Below are positions 1-8,723 of a stretch of DNA of 64,000 bases, one piece after another. Position 1 is the first letter of the stretch; each line of letters opens with the position of its first letter. The DNA lies in NCBI GenBank assembly GCA_942493345.1, contig OW818695.1, positions 3,348,001-3,412,000 on the forward strand. Reading direction: 5' to 3'. Source of the stretch: GWE2-42-39 sp942493345. Its GTDB lineage: Bacteria; Bacteroidota; Bacteroidia; Bacteroidales; Prolixibacteraceae. The notes under the pieces are model-generated. The model was not told the DNA's origin, ran no database searches, and worked only from the letters and a program-made list of their open reading frames with translations. The position numbers and the translations under genes are program-made.

Positions 1-78
1 AACCGAAATACTCACTTTGTCGAGCGCCCGGTGGGCCGCATAATCTTTAATTACATCCTGAGCACTGAATAGTACCAT
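1..78 (-). CDS. ABC transporter ATP-binding protein (N-terminal fragment)
   Basis: Only the first 26 codons are in the window; the rest runs off the left edge. The translation begins MVLFSAQDVIKDY and continues AAHRALDKVSIS, which is the usual opening of an ABC ATPase (first beta strand, then the Y-x-x-x-x-A-L-D-x-V-S A-loop pattern). It reads away from rsmD on the same strand after a gap of about 120 bases. A GldA-like gliding or drug-type ABC ATPase would fit a Bacteroidota, but no Walker motif is visible here, so the family call rests on the N-terminus only. Confidence 0.5.
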   Translation of the reverse strand, partial: MVLFSAQDVIKDYAAHRALDKVSISV

Positions 79-199
79 ATTTCAGAAGTTTTTGTTTTAT
101 ATATTTAGTCGGATGACAAAATTATTTATTACAAATTACAGGAGAAAAGAAATCCGGTGAAAGCAGCATTTCTGACTGCAAATGAAGAATACAGCCCGG

Positions 200-757
200 T
201 TAGCTGTTAGCCTGATTTTTTGACGGCGCTGTAAAGAAGCTGAAATGGACGCTTCCATACTTGCGCAGATCCTTAAACTGCGGGAGTTTTGAGAAATCGT
301 AATCGCCCGAATGTTCGAGGATGAACAAACCGCCGTCGCGCAGTAAATTGTTTCGGAAAATTAAGTCGGGAACTTCTGCAAAGTTTCGCATGTCGTAAGG
401 CGGGTCTGCAAAAATGAGGTCGTACTGCTCTTTAAAATGTTCGGCAAAAACAAATGCATTGGTTTTTACCAGCCGGATATTGGGTTCATCGAGTTTGGCA
501 ATCGTTTCCTTTATAAAATTTATGTGGTTGAAATTAATTTCCACCGTGGTAATGTTGGTGCAGCCACGCGAAGCAAACTCAAAACTGATGCTCCCGGTTC
601 CGGCAAACAGGTCGAGTACTTTAATTTCTTCAAAATCGATTGTATTCTGAAGGATATTGAAAAGGCTTTCTTTGGCCATGTCGGTGGTTGGTCTCGCCTT
701 GAAATTTTTTCCGGGGGTGAAATGCCGCCCTTTGTATTTGCCTCCTACAATACGCAT
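200..757 (-). CDS. rsmD: 16S rRNA (guanine966-N2)-methyltransferase RsmD
   Basis: This 185-residue protein would methylate N2 of G966 in 16S rRNA during small-subunit assembly, using S-adenosylmethionine. It opens with the family signature MRIVGGKYKGR and carries the PTTDMAKESLFNIL segment typical of RsmD. The SAM-binding motif DLFAGTGS lies at residues 49-56, and the N6/N2 methyltransferase catalytic motif DPPY at 118-121. Length is normal for the family. Its start overlaps the end of the upstream DUF3822 gene by 13 bases, so the two are translationally coupled; this pairing is common in Bacteroidota. Confidence 0.95.
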   Translation of the reverse strand: MRIVGGKYKGRHFTPGKNFKARPTTDMAKESLFNILQNTIDFEEIKVLDLFAGTGSISFEFASRGCTNITTVEINFNHINFIKETIAKLDEPNIRLVKTNAFVFAEHFKEQYDLIFADPPYDMRNFAEVPDLIFRNNLLRDGGLFILEHSGDYDFSKLPQFKDLRKYGSVHFSFFTAPSKNQANS

Positions 758-1590
758 TTGTATGAATTAAAGAGTTCGGAGAAATAGTGTCCCGGCGTTT
801 TTTCGAATGTGTAGCTGTAATGAAAATCCTGGTCCGGTTTCAGCAGGTTTACATGCAACAGGTATTTTTTCAATTGCCGTATATAATCCGAGTCGCCGGC
901 AACCATTCCTCCCACCAGAACCTCATCTTTCTCGGCATCAAATTCGAGGTTTTTGCAAATATTCAGCGTATGGTAGAGGAAGTCATTTTCAGTTTTATAA
1001 AAAAAACTGTTGAACAAGCGGATGTCTTTTTCAATAAAAATAATGTGAAAATACTTTTTGCTGAAATTCAGGACTATCGTTTTGCCAGCCTTTCCTTTCT
1101 GTTGAATGGTCGCATTCAGCAACGGATAGGTACTGTGGAAAAAATGATATTCAGAATATTTTGAATCGAAAAAAGTTCGAAGTTCCTCGGGGTACGAAAA
1201 AACAATGTCCTGCAAAAAACTTTTGATCCGGCAGCTGGCTGTTTCTTCATTTCTTTCGTGAAACTGGTTCAGATTAATAATTTGCTGCAAGTGGGTTTCA
1301 TCGGAAAACGACGAGGGTACAATGGTTGCTTTCGGGTCGTTGTAACTGATGGAAACCGACTTGAATCCTTTATTCAGAACTTCTTCCGTTTCGTAAATAT
1401 CCCTGACTTTGCCGGTCAGGAATTGGGGTTTTTTTACTGACAGCGGGAAATGCCGCAACAGTACATATTTTTTTTGTATCGTATCAAGTATACAAAAAGA
1501 AAATCCATCCAGGCTGACCTGAATGGATAGGTGATATTCTATAATGAAATTTAAATCAAATGTTTCGTCTACGTACGAAATTTCATGCAT
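745..1590 (-). CDS. DUF3822 family protein
   Basis: This is a 281-residue soluble protein with no signal peptide. I recognise it as DUF3822 from its position directly before and overlapping rsmD, and from its general pattern: an N-terminal strand-rich half, a repeated actin/RNase H-like layout, and a late GGMVAGDS turn near residues 228-235. Proteins of this family in Bacteroidota look like distant actin-fold ATPases of unknown function. No catalytic residues can be assigned. It follows the upstream anchored protein by only 9 bases, so the three minus-strand genes probably form one transcript. Confidence 0.7.
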   Translation of the reverse strand: MHEISYVDETFDLNFIIEYHLSIQVSLDGFSFCILDTIQKKYVLLRHFPLSVKKPQFLTGKVRDIYETEEVLNKGFKSVSISYNDPKATIVPSSFSDETHLQQIINLNQFHERNEETASCRIKSFLQDIVFSYPEELRTFFDSKYSEYHFFHSTYPLLNATIQQKGKAGKTIVLNFSKKYFHIIFIEKDIRLFNSFFYKTENDFLYHTLNICKNLEFDAEKDEVLVGGMVAGDSDYIRQLKKYLLHVNLLKPDQDFHYSYTFEKTPGHYFSELFNSYKCVL

Positions 1591-1599
1591 ATCCCAGAT

Positions 1600-2232
1600 T
1601 TACTCCCAGTTTCCTGCATTATTGTTTGTTTCAGTAAGAGACCCGACTTTAAGCCCCGGATATTTTCCATTGGTTCTCTTTTGGTCGTTCAGGTTAATGA
1701 TCTCCTGTCGATCGAGGTTTATTAAGATGGTGTTGTTGTGTGCTTTTGCTTCGAAAACCGGTACATTGATCCCTGAACCAGTGGCAATAACAGTCGCACC
1801 TAAATAGAACTCTGCAATCGTATCACTAACGGGAACATACTTTATTTTATCAACTGGGTATGATTTTCCAAATAATGAGTCCATCACGCTGATCTTAAGG
1901 GTATCTCTGACAATCAACCCTTGCTTAAGAGCCTTTGCTTCGGTTAACCCTGCCTCGATCATACTATCGGTAAGCATACCGTATTTTTTTACAAGTTTCA
2001 GAGAGTCTTTCTTAATAAAAGTAATTAAAGTATCCCAGCTACCTGTAAATTTACCTTTCATATCTTTGTAAGCTAACTCTGCTTTACGAATGTCTCTTAG
2101 CTGTGAAATGGTTGCTTGATACCTTTCGCTTTTTGCCTTTTCAAAATCTATCGGATTTTGAATGCTATTATAAATCAAGACAGCCATAATGAGAGCTGCA
2201 ACTATAAGACCAATCTGGATTAGTGTCTTCAT
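1600..2232 (-). CDS. Membrane-anchored hypothetical protein
   Basis: This is a 210-residue protein of unknown function. After the start MKTLIQ there is one hydrophobic helix (about residues 5-22), then a soluble extracytoplasmic domain that begins with a charged helix containing RDIRKAELAYKDMKGKFTGSW. That helix resembles the N-terminal region of pseudopilin-like proteins, but no prepilin cleavage site is visible. An in-frame upstream start at 2271 exists, but it lies inside the predicted -7 promoter element, so the start at 2232 is preferred. The stop is 9 bases before the DUF3822 gene, suggesting one operon with rsmD. Confidence 0.6.
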   Translation of the reverse strand: MKTLIQIGLIVAALIMAVLIYNSIQNPIDFEKAKSERYQATISQLRDIRKAELAYKDMKGKFTGSWDTLITFIKKDSLKLVKKYGMLTDSMIEAGLTEAKALKQGLIVRDTLKISVMDSLFGKSYPVDKIKYVPVSDTIAEFYLGATVIATGSGINVPVFEAKAHNNTILINLDRQEIINLNDQKRTNGKYPGLKVGSLTETNNNAGNWE

Positions 2233-2268
2233 CTTATCAGGTTTAAGATTATTTTGTTTGTTTGCGTA

Positions 2269-2276
2269 CAAATTTA
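2269..2276 (-). promoter_or_regulatory. Bacteroidota -7 element TAAATTTG
   Basis: Read on the minus strand this is TAAATTTG, a full match to TAnnTTTG. It sits about 37 bases before the ATG at 2232 of the anchored hypothetical protein. The -33 TTG is not clear at the expected distance, so the call rests on the -7 element alone. Confidence 0.4.
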
Positions 2277-2324
2277 TAAAAAAAATTAAATTTCCATCTC
2301 TGAAATAACTTAATTTAGTCTTCC

Positions 2325-3752
2325 ATGATAAAAAATCATCTACAGTCTGAAATAATTCAGCATTTCAGGTACAAGCCCACGCCGGGACAGGATTTACTTG
2401 CCAAAAATTTGGCTTCTTTTGTAGCTGAATCGGACGAAAATGCTGTTTTTATATTGAAAGGATATGCCGGCACCGGGAAAACCACCATGCTGAGCGCTTT
2501 TGTAAAAACTTTGACGAAATTCAAATTCCGGTCGGTATTACTGGCTCCCACCGGGCGGGCGGCCAAGGTTCTTTCTTCCTATTCCGGGCAATCGGCCTAT
2601 ACCATTCACAAAACCATTTACAGGCAGCAATCTTCATCGGACGGGGCCGGACGGTTTGTGCTGAATAAAAATCTGATGAAAGATGCTTTTTTTATTGTCG
2701 ACGAAGCATCGATGATTTCAAACGAAAGCGGGGAAACTGCGATATTCGGATCGGGCCGGTTGCTCGACGACCTGGTTGAATTTGTTTATACCGGCATCAA
2801 TTGTAAACTGATTTTGGTGGGCGATACAGCCCAGTTGCCTCCGGTTGGACTTGATGTCAGTCCGGCGCTTTCGGCTTCCAACGTTGAAATGTACGATCTG
2901 AATGCAACCGAAATTGAATTGACCGAAGTGGTCCGTCAGGAAGAAAATTCAGGCATATTGAACAATGCAACGACCATCCGCCGGATTATTACAGAAGGTG
3001 ATTACTACGGTAGTTATTTTCCGATTGAATTGGCCGGGTACGATGATGTGAAACGCATTGGAGGACAGGAATTGATTGACGAAATTTCGACCTGTTACGA
3101 TAAATATGGAGAACAGGAAACCATGGTTGTTACCCGGTCGAACAAGCGGGCCAACAAGTTTAACGAAGGCATCCGGAGAACCATTCTTTACCAGGAAAGT
3201 GAAATTTCGGTTGGCGACCTTCTGATGGTTGTGAAAAACAATTATTTCTGGCTGAAAGAAAACGAAAACATCGATTTTATAGCCAATGGCGACACGGCGG
3301 AAATCACAGCTATCGGGAAATACGAAGATTTGTACGGGTTCCGGTTTGCCAACGTCAGCCTGCGGTTTGTCGATTATGAAGATTTGGAAATCGACTGTAA
3401 AATTTTCCTCGATACGCTGACCATTGAAACGGCCGCGATGGGGTCAGATGACAACCGAAAACTGTTCGAAGCTGTTTCGGAAGATTATGCAGACATTCGC
3501 AGTAAGAAAAAACGCTGGGAGAAAATCAGGGAAAACGAGTATTTCAATGCCCTTCAGGTGAAATTTGCGTATGCGGTTACCTGCCACAAAGCGCAGGGCG
3601 GACAGTGGAGAGCCGTTTTTATTGACCAGGGATATTTGGTTGAAGACATGTTGAACGTGGAATACCTGCGCTGGATGTACACTGCTTTTACCCGGCCAAC
3701 CGAGAAATTGTACCTGGTGAATTTCAATAAAGAATTTTTCGGGGAAGAATAG
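2325..3752 (+). CDS. ATP-dependent RecD-like DNA helicase
   Basis: This is a 475-residue superfamily 1 helicase of the RecD/Dda-like type, likely cytoplasmic and acting in DNA repair or recombination. The Walker A motif GYAGTGKT is at residues 46-53, followed by LLAPTGRAAK (motif Ia, 72-81), Walker B VDEAS (125-129) and motif III GDTAQLPPVG (166-175). The C-terminal UvrD_C_2 region near residues 412-425 contains VTCHKAQGGQW. It is a single-gene unit: divergent from the hypothetical protein upstream and convergent with the oxidoreductase genes downstream. It lacks the N-terminal extension of RecD2, so it is better called RecD-like than RecD2. Confidence 0.85.
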   Translation: MIKNHLQSEIIQHFRYKPTPGQDLLAKNLASFVAESDENAVFILKGYAGTGKTTMLSAFVKTLTKFKFRSVLLAPTGRAAKVLSSYSGQSAYTIHKTIYRQQSSSDGAGRFVLNKNLMKDAFFIVDEASMISNESGETAIFGSGRLLDDLVEFVYTGINCKLILVGDTAQLPPVGLDVSPALSASNVEMYDLNATEIELTEVVRQEENSGILNNATTIRRIITEGDYYGSYFPIELAGYDDVKRIGGQELIDEISTCYDKYGEQETMVVTRSNKRANKFNEGIRRTILYQESEISVGDLLMVVKNNYFWLKENENIDFIANGDTAEITAIGKYEDLYGFRFANVSLRFVDYEDLEIDCKIFLDTLTIETAAMGSDDNRKLFEAVSEDYADIRSKKKRWEKIRENEYFNALQVKFAYAVTCHKAQGGQWRAVFIDQGYLVEDMLNVEYLRWMYTAFTRPTEKLYLVNFNKEFFGEE

Positions 3753-3768
3753 AGTTCCTGCCAACAAA

Positions 3769-3792
3769 AAAGGAACCTTTTCAGGCTCCTTT
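3769..3792. terminator. Bidirectional terminator hairpin
   Basis: A hairpin with arms 3769-3777 (AAAGGAACC) and 3784-3792 (GGCTCCTTT) has one mismatch and a six-base loop. It is followed by CTTTAAA on the plus side and a run of A (T on the minus strand) on the other. It lies between the convergent ends of the helicase and the oxidoreductase gamma gene. Confidence 0.6.
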
Positions 3793-3818
3793 CTTTAAAA
3801 TATGTCGATTTGATTGAT

Positions 3819-4370
3819 TTACACAGTGGTTACCGCTTCAATTAACTCGTACCCTTTTTGCACGGCGTCGAGGTTCAGCGGGATCAACTTGTGATGGCGT
3901 GCCGGAAGCGATTGTTGCAACCCTTTTTCAACGCTGTCGATTTTAAACACCGGACGGGCTTTGAGGTAGGCGCCCAGCACCACCATGTTGAATATTTTTA
4001 CATTTCCCAGGTCGGCGGCAATCTTTGTTCCGTCAATCCTGAAAACATTGATGTCGGTACGCGACGGATGGCGGGTGATGCCATTCGGATCGTAAAGCAA
4101 AGTGCCTCCCGGTTTCACGAGTTTTTCAAACTTATCCATCGATTGCTGGTTGAGAATGATGGCCGTATCGTATTCGTTTACAATCGGAGAACTGATCCGT
4201 TTGTCGCTTATAATAACGGTTACATTCGCTGTTCCACCGCGCATCTCAGGACCGTATGAAGGAAACCAGGTAACTTCCTGATCGGCCATTATACCTGAAT
4301 AAGCAAGTATTTTTCCCATCGACAGGACACCTTGTCCGCCAAATCCGGCTATGATTAATTCTTCTGTCAT
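3819..4370 (-). CDS. 2-oxoacid:ferredoxin oxidoreductase, gamma subunit
   Basis: This is the gamma subunit (183 residues) of a four-subunit 2-oxoacid:ferredoxin oxidoreductase, which oxidatively decarboxylates a 2-oxoacid to acyl-CoA with ferredoxin reduction, or runs in reverse. The family start EELIIAGFGGQGVLSMGK is visible, followed by TWFPSYGPEMRGGTAN, both typical of KorC/VorC gammas. The longer reading from a TTG at 4379 is less likely than the ATG at 4370. It is the last gene of the delta-alpha-beta-gamma set, 11 bases after beta. Substrate (2-oxoglutarate, branched-chain or aryl 2-oxoacid) cannot be fixed from sequence. Confidence 0.88.
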   Translation of the reverse strand: MTEELIIAGFGGQGVLSMGKILAYSGIMADQEVTWFPSYGPEMRGGTANVTVIISDKRISSPIVNEYDTAIILNQQSMDKFEKLVKPGGTLLYDPNGITRHPSRTDINVFRIDGTKIAADLGNVKIFNMVVLGAYLKARPVFKIDSVEKGLQQSLPARHHKLIPLNLDAVQKGYELIEAVTTV

Positions 4371-4381
4371 AACGTTCAATT

Positions 4382-5176
4382 TTAGTTTTGTTTAAAACCT
4401 GCAGGGGCGGCTTTCGATCCGTCTTTCATGTCGCCCAGCGGATAAAACGGGAACATATTTTCTTCCATCCACTGATTGGCTTCAACCGGGGTCATTTTCC
4501 AGTTCATGTTACAGGTTGACACGATTTCAACAAACGAAGTTCCTTTTTTTGCCATGGCAGCTTCGAATGCTTTGGTAATTGCTTTTTTGCATTTGCGGAT
4601 TGCGGCCGGTGTGTGTACCGACTGGCGTGTAACATACGAGGTACCCGGTAATTGGGCAATCAGTTCGGTGATTTTTAACGGATAGCCATTGCGTTCGGCA
4701 TCGCGTCCGTTCGGCGTTGTTGCAGTAACTTGTCCGAGCAGGGTAGTGGGGGCCATCTGGCCTCCGGTCATCCCGTAAATACCGTTGTTGATGAAAATAA
4801 CCACGAAATTCTCGCCACGGTTGCAGGCGTGCATAATTTCGGCAGCGCCAATTGATGCAAGGTCGCCGTCACCCTGATAGGTGAAAACTATTTTATCGGG
4901 ATTGGTTCGCGAAATGCCGGTAGCAACTGCGGGCGCCCGCCCGTGGGCAGCTTCCTGCCAGTCGATATGGATATAATTGTATGCAAAAACAGAACATCCA
5001 ACGGGTGCTACACCAATGGTTTTTTCCTGAATGTCCAAGTCTTCAACTACTTCTGCAACGAGTGTATGGGCTACACCATGACTGCAACCCGGACAATAGT
5101 GCATGGTATTGTTGGTGAGTAGCTTGGGTTTCTGGTAAACCAGATTTTCCGGTTTAATAATATCTTTTACATCCAT
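4382..5176 (-). CDS. 2-oxoacid:ferredoxin oxidoreductase, beta (TPP) subunit
   Basis: This 264-residue subunit binds thiamine diphosphate and carries the catalytic site with alpha. The TPP motif GDGDLASIGAAEI and the following NNGIYGMTGGQ are present, as is the N-terminal HYCPGCSHG motif that precedes the TPP domain. Length and motif order match KorB/VorA-type beta subunits. It starts 3 bases after the alpha gene stop, so the subunits are translationally coupled and made in equal amounts. Confidence 0.92.
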   Translation of the reverse strand: MDVKDIIKPENLVYQKPKLLTNNTMHYCPGCSHGVAHTLVAEVVEDLDIQEKTIGVAPVGCSVFAYNYIHIDWQEAAHGRAPAVATGISRTNPDKIVFTYQGDGDLASIGAAEIMHACNRGENFVVIFINNGIYGMTGGQMAPTTLLGQVTATTPNGRDAERNGYPLKITELIAQLPGTSYVTRQSVHTPAAIRKCKKAITKAFEAAMAKKGTSFVEIVSTCNMNWKMTPVEANQWMEENMFPFYPLGDMKDGSKAAPAGFKQN

Positions 5177-5179
5177 TGT

Positions 5180-6274
5180 TTAGCCTCCTATTAATTTTTG
5201 TTCCAATGCCTCCACAACTTCTGTAGGAGTTGGGATGATACCTCCCATGCGGCCAAAGTATTTTACAGGTACAGCACAACCGGCACCTGCAACAGCAAGC
5301 TGAACATCTTCGATCATTTGTCCTGTGTTCATTTCAACCGTCATAAAGCCTTTCACCCGTTTTGCCATTTCTCCGATTGCTTTTTTCGGGAAAGGGAACA
5401 AGGTAATGGGTCTCAATAAACCAACTTTTATACCTTTTTCGCGGGCAATGTCAACTGCCTTTTGGCAAATTCTCGATGAAACGCCGAAAGCTACTAATAT
5501 GTATTCTGCATCGTCGCATTGAATTTCTTCATAGCGAACATCTTCGGCTTCCATTTTTGCATATTTTTCCTGAAAACGCTTGTTGTTGGCTTCCATTTTT
5601 GCAGACTCCATTTCCAGTGAAGTTACAATGTTGCGTTCTCTGTTTGATTTCTTTCCATTGGTGGCCCAGCTTCCGTAATTTGCGTCAATTTCTTCGCTGG
5701 TCAACCGCGGTTTATAGCCTGAAAGCTGTACTCTTTCCATCATCTGGCCAATAGCTCCATCGGATAAAATCATGGCCGGGTTCCGGTATTTGAAAGCCAG
5801 TTCAAAACCAAGATCAACAAAATCATTCATTTCCTGAACGGAAGACGGGGCTAAAACGATCAGGTGATAGTCGCCATGTCCGCCTCCTTTTACCGACTGG
5901 AAATAATCGGCCTGCGATGGCTGGATGGTTCCAAGTCCCGGCCCGCCGCGTTGTACGTTTACAATTACACAAGGCAATTCGGCGCCGGCGAGGTACGAAA
6001 TTCCTTCTGCCATCAGGCTGATGCCCGGACTTGATGAGGATGTCATCACTTTTTTGCCGGTAGCGGCAGCGCCATACACCATATTGATCGATGCTATTTC
6101 GCTTTCGGCCTGAAGGACCACCATGCCTGTTTCATTCCAGGGTTCGCGGGCCATAAGGGTTTCCATCACTTCACTTTGAGGAGTTATCGGGTATCCGAAA
6201 TAACCGTCGCAGCCACAACGAATAGCCGCTTCAGCAATAACTTCGTTCCCTTTCATCAATTTTAATTCTCCCAT
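5180..6274 (-). CDS. vorB: 2-oxoacid:ferredoxin oxidoreductase, alpha subunit (VorB type)
   Basis: This 364-residue alpha subunit has the pyrimidine-binding start MKGNEVIAEAAIRCGCDGYFGYPITPQSE, shortened here to its key part GYPITPQSEVMETL (about residues 27-40). It also has TSSSSPGISLMAEG and QRGGPGLGT, as in VorB/KorA proteins. In this family a separate small ferredoxin subunit and gamma subunit complete the enzyme, and all are present next to it. The name VorB (3-methyl-2-oxobutanoate specific) follows the family label; the presence of phenylacetate-CoA ligase and prephenate dehydratase upstream makes aryl-pyruvates possible substrates too. Confidence 0.88.
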   Translation of the reverse strand: MGELKLMKGNEVIAEAAIRCGCDGYFGYPITPQSEVMETLMAREPWNETGMVVLQAESEIASINMVYGAAATGKKVMTSSSSPGISLMAEGISYLAGAELPCVIVNVQRGGPGLGTIQPSQADYFQSVKGGGHGDYHLIVLAPSSVQEMNDFVDLGFELAFKYRNPAMILSDGAIGQMMERVQLSGYKPRLTSEEIDANYGSWATNGKKSNRERNIVTSLEMESAKMEANNKRFQEKYAKMEAEDVRYEEIQCDDAEYILVAFGVSSRICQKAVDIAREKGIKVGLLRPITLFPFPKKAIGEMAKRVKGFMTVEMNTGQMIEDVQLAVAGAGCAVPVKYFGRMGGIIPTPTEVVEALEQKLIGG

Positions 6275-6301
6275 TTATTGAAAGTTTTAATGTTATCTAC
6301 T

Positions 6302-6526
6302 TTAAATTTTTACACGATAAACGGTAATGCAGGTATCGGGACAAACCATTGCGCAGTTTGCACAGCCGGTACAGTTGTCCGGGGTTTCCATGTATGCATA
6401 TTGATATCCCTTGCTGTTCACCTGTTTATTTTGCCGAAGGACATCTTGCGGGCAGGCAACCACACAAAGGCCGCAACCTTTGCATTCTTCATTGTCGACC
6501 ACAACCGCGCCTCTTATTTTTGCCAT
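6302..6526 (-). CDS. 2 x [4Fe-4S] ferredoxin, delta subunit of the oxidoreductase
   Basis: This 74-residue protein has two complete [4Fe-4S] cluster motifs, CKGCGLCVVACP and CTGCANCAMVCP. It is the electron-accepting delta subunit of the complex, first gene of the four-gene set, 27 bases before alpha. A -7 promoter element lies about 40 bases upstream. Confidence 0.9.
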   Translation of the reverse strand: MAKIRGAVVVDNEECKGCGLCVVACPQDVLRQNKQVNSKGYQYAYMETPDNCTGCANCAMVCPDTCITVYRVKI

Positions 6527-6565
6527 GATAATTTATTTTTTTGTACGTAACCTCTATTAATCAAG

Positions 6566-6573
6566 CGAATATA
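6566..6573 (-). promoter_or_regulatory. Putative -7 element TATATTCG before the oxidoreductase operon
   Basis: On the minus strand this reads TATATTCG, close to TAnnTTTG/TAnnTTCG. A TTTG lies 22 bases further upstream as a possible -33. The start codon of the delta subunit is 40 bases downstream. Confidence 0.35.
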
Positions 6574-6643
6574 TTTTTATAGGATCTGCTTTTTGCAAAT
6601 CTATTAGTTTCCTTTTTTTCTTTGCGCAACAAAAGTTGCAAAC

Positions 6644-7210
6644 TTATAATTTATTTAAAACACGTGCGAAAATATTTCGGTGGATTCCCAAATACGATGC
6701 AATATGCTGCCGCTGTACCCTTGACGCTAATTCTCCGTGTTCGGTAAAAAATTTTTTCACCCGCTGAAAGGCATTTAACGATTGAAACGAATAAACCCGT
6801 CTCATCGTTTGTACATAACTTTCTTCGGCTATCACCCGTACCATGTGCTCCAGTTTCGGGTTTTCGTTAACCAGCGCATCGAATTCGTTTTTCTGAATAA
6901 AAATCAGACTTGAGTCTTCGTATGCACGGATGGCTTCCCCCGATTTTTTCCCTCTCAGGAAACTTTCGTGGCTGGTAACAATCGCATGGTTGGGCGGATA
7001 GAAAAAATTTGATATCCATTCTTTTCCGTTGTCGGCAATATAGGACGAATAAAGTAACCCGTTCAAAACAATTCCCAGTTTGCCCGATGAATCGCCATAA
7101 TCGATAAACGTTTCTCCTTTCTTCAACACACAGGGACTTTTTTTTGCAAAAAATTCCTGCAATTGGAGCAAGGTAGAATTGTATGCCGTTACCAGATTAT
7201 TCGTTTCCAT
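6644..7210 (-). CDS. Crp/Fnr family transcriptional regulator
   Basis: This 188-residue regulator has an N-terminal cyclic-nucleotide-binding-type beta barrel (about residues 20-120, including LKKGETFIDYGDSSGKLG) and a short C-terminal helix-turn-helix, RQHIASYLGIHRNIFARVL, at the very end. There are no N-terminal Cys residues for an Fe-S cluster as in true Fnr, so the ligand is unknown. It starts 18 bases after the aminotransferase stop and is probably cotranscribed with it. Its position between the aminotransferase and the oxidoreductase operon suggests it controls these neighbours. Confidence 0.85.
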   Translation of the reverse strand: METNNLVTAYNSTLLQLQEFFAKKSPCVLKKGETFIDYGDSSGKLGIVLNGLLYSSYIADNGKEWISNFFYPPNHAIVTSHESFLRGKKSGEAIRAYEDSSLIFIQKNEFDALVNENPKLEHMVRVIAEESYVQTMRRVYSFQSLNAFQRVKKFFTEHGELASRVQRQHIASYLGIHRNIFARVLNKL

Positions 7211-7228
7211 CGTTTTGTTTTGAAATGG

Positions 7229-8539
7229 TTACCCGAAATTTTCGTGGAATATTTTCAGTCGTTTTTCAAGGTCGCCGAACTGATCGCGACCAACGTGTGA
7301 AACGCAGGCCCGCAGCCCTTCGCGTTCGCTTCCGGTATTTTTTAACGAAATAGCGCTTATTCCGTAGTAAAGAATGTTGGCTAAAAGTTCTTCTCCGGTC
7401 ATGCCCGGGTATTGGATTGTGAAATAGAACCCGTCGGCAATGGGCTCGTCACCGTCTTTTTCGTACACAATTTTGAACCCGTTTTCGATGAACAGGTTTT
7501 TCATGATCCGGGCTTTTTCCCCGTATTCTTTCACTTCTTCCACAAAATTGTAGGTTCCGTCGCTGGCTGCTTTGAACATGGCTGCCAGGGCGTATTGTGC
7601 CGAATGGCAAGTGCCCGACGAAAATGCGTAAAGTACGCGCAACACGATGGTGTGCCCGAACGTATTGCTCTGGAAACGGGGTTTCAGGTTTTTGTATTCG
7701 CGGTGGAAAAGGGCATCGGAAATAACCATCATGCCAATGCGCTGGCCGGCATACGAAAATATTTTCGAACTTGAAATAAACAGGATGTAATTGTCGGTGT
7801 ACCTTGCCACGGTTGCCTGATATGGCGGCTGACCGGGAGTGTACAAATTTTTACGGAAATCCATGGCGAAATAGGCCAAATCTTCCATGATGATCACATC
7901 GTATTTTTTCGACATTTCCCCGATGATCTGCAATTCTTCTTCCGTCAGGCAAATCCAGCTGGGGTTGTTCGGGTTCGAATAGATGATGCAACTGATGTTT
8001 CCTTTGGAAAGATACGATTCCAGTTTTTCGCGCAGCTTTTCGCCCCGGAAATCGAACACATCGAATGATTCGTAGGGCATTCCCATCACCATCATTTGTT
8101 GTTTCTGAACCGGGAATCCCGGGTCGATAAACAACACCGTGTTTTTCTTTTGGTCGGCATTGCTGGCAACAAATAACGCGGCATACGTTCCCTGCATCGA
8201 TCCGACGGTGGGGATGCAACCTTCCGGAGAAACATCGACATTTATAAATGATTTGACAAACCTTGACGTTTCGGCTTTCAGCGCCGGATGTCCGTCCATC
8301 ATTGGATATACGGCTGCAATTCCCGATTTTAGGGCTTCAATTTCGGCTTTGGTACCCACTTCGGCCGGTGGCAGGCCGGGAACCCCCATTTCCATCCGGC
8401 AATACCGGATGCCGGTTTCTTTTTCAACCAGATTGACCAGCGCCACAATTTCGCGGATGGACGCATTACCCAAATTTTCGATCTGTAACTTTTTCACCAA
8501 GCGGTCAACGATTGTGCTATCTATCGGAGTTTGTTTCAT
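7229..8539 (-). CDS. Class I/II PLP-dependent aminotransferase
   Basis: This is a 436-residue fold-type I aminotransferase. The substrate loop MGVPGLPP (about 47-54), the YSNPNNPSW motif and the PLP lysine region SSSKIFSYAGQRIGM are visible, with the conserved Arg-binding end region SEREGLRACVSH. Such enzymes move amino groups between an amino acid and a 2-oxoacid. In this neighbourhood (prephenate dehydratase, aryl-CoA ligase, 2-oxoacid oxidoreductase) an aromatic or branched-chain amino acid is a reasonable guess. It leads a two-gene unit with the Crp-type regulator. Confidence 0.85.
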   Translation of the reverse strand: MKQTPIDSTIVDRLVKKLQIENLGNASIREIVALVNLVEKETGIRYCRMEMGVPGLPPAEVGTKAEIEALKSGIAAVYPMMDGHPALKAETSRFVKSFINVDVSPEGCIPTVGSMQGTYAALFVASNADQKKNTVLFIDPGFPVQKQQMMVMGMPYESFDVFDFRGEKLREKLESYLSKGNISCIIYSNPNNPSWICLTEEELQIIGEMSKKYDVIIMEDLAYFAMDFRKNLYTPGQPPYQATVARYTDNYILFISSSKIFSYAGQRIGMMVISDALFHREYKNLKPRFQSNTFGHTIVLRVLYAFSSGTCHSAQYALAAMFKAASDGTYNFVEEVKEYGEKARIMKNLFIENGFKIVYEKDGDEPIADGFYFTIQYPGMTGEELLANILYYGISAISLKNTGSEREGLRACVSHVGRDQFGDLEKRLKIFHENFG

Positions 8540-8723
8540 TCTAAAAATACTTGTGTCCGGTCGGTTCTTTTATTTGTCCGGGTCAGGAAACTGAAAACAC
8601 TCAGCGTGCCTTTTTTGTTTTCTGCCGGGTCTGAAAACAATATTAAAAAATCAGTACGATGACTTTGATCGTTTCGGAACGACCGAACGTTTTATAAAAT
8701 TGGTTTTTCAAATCAAAAAAAAA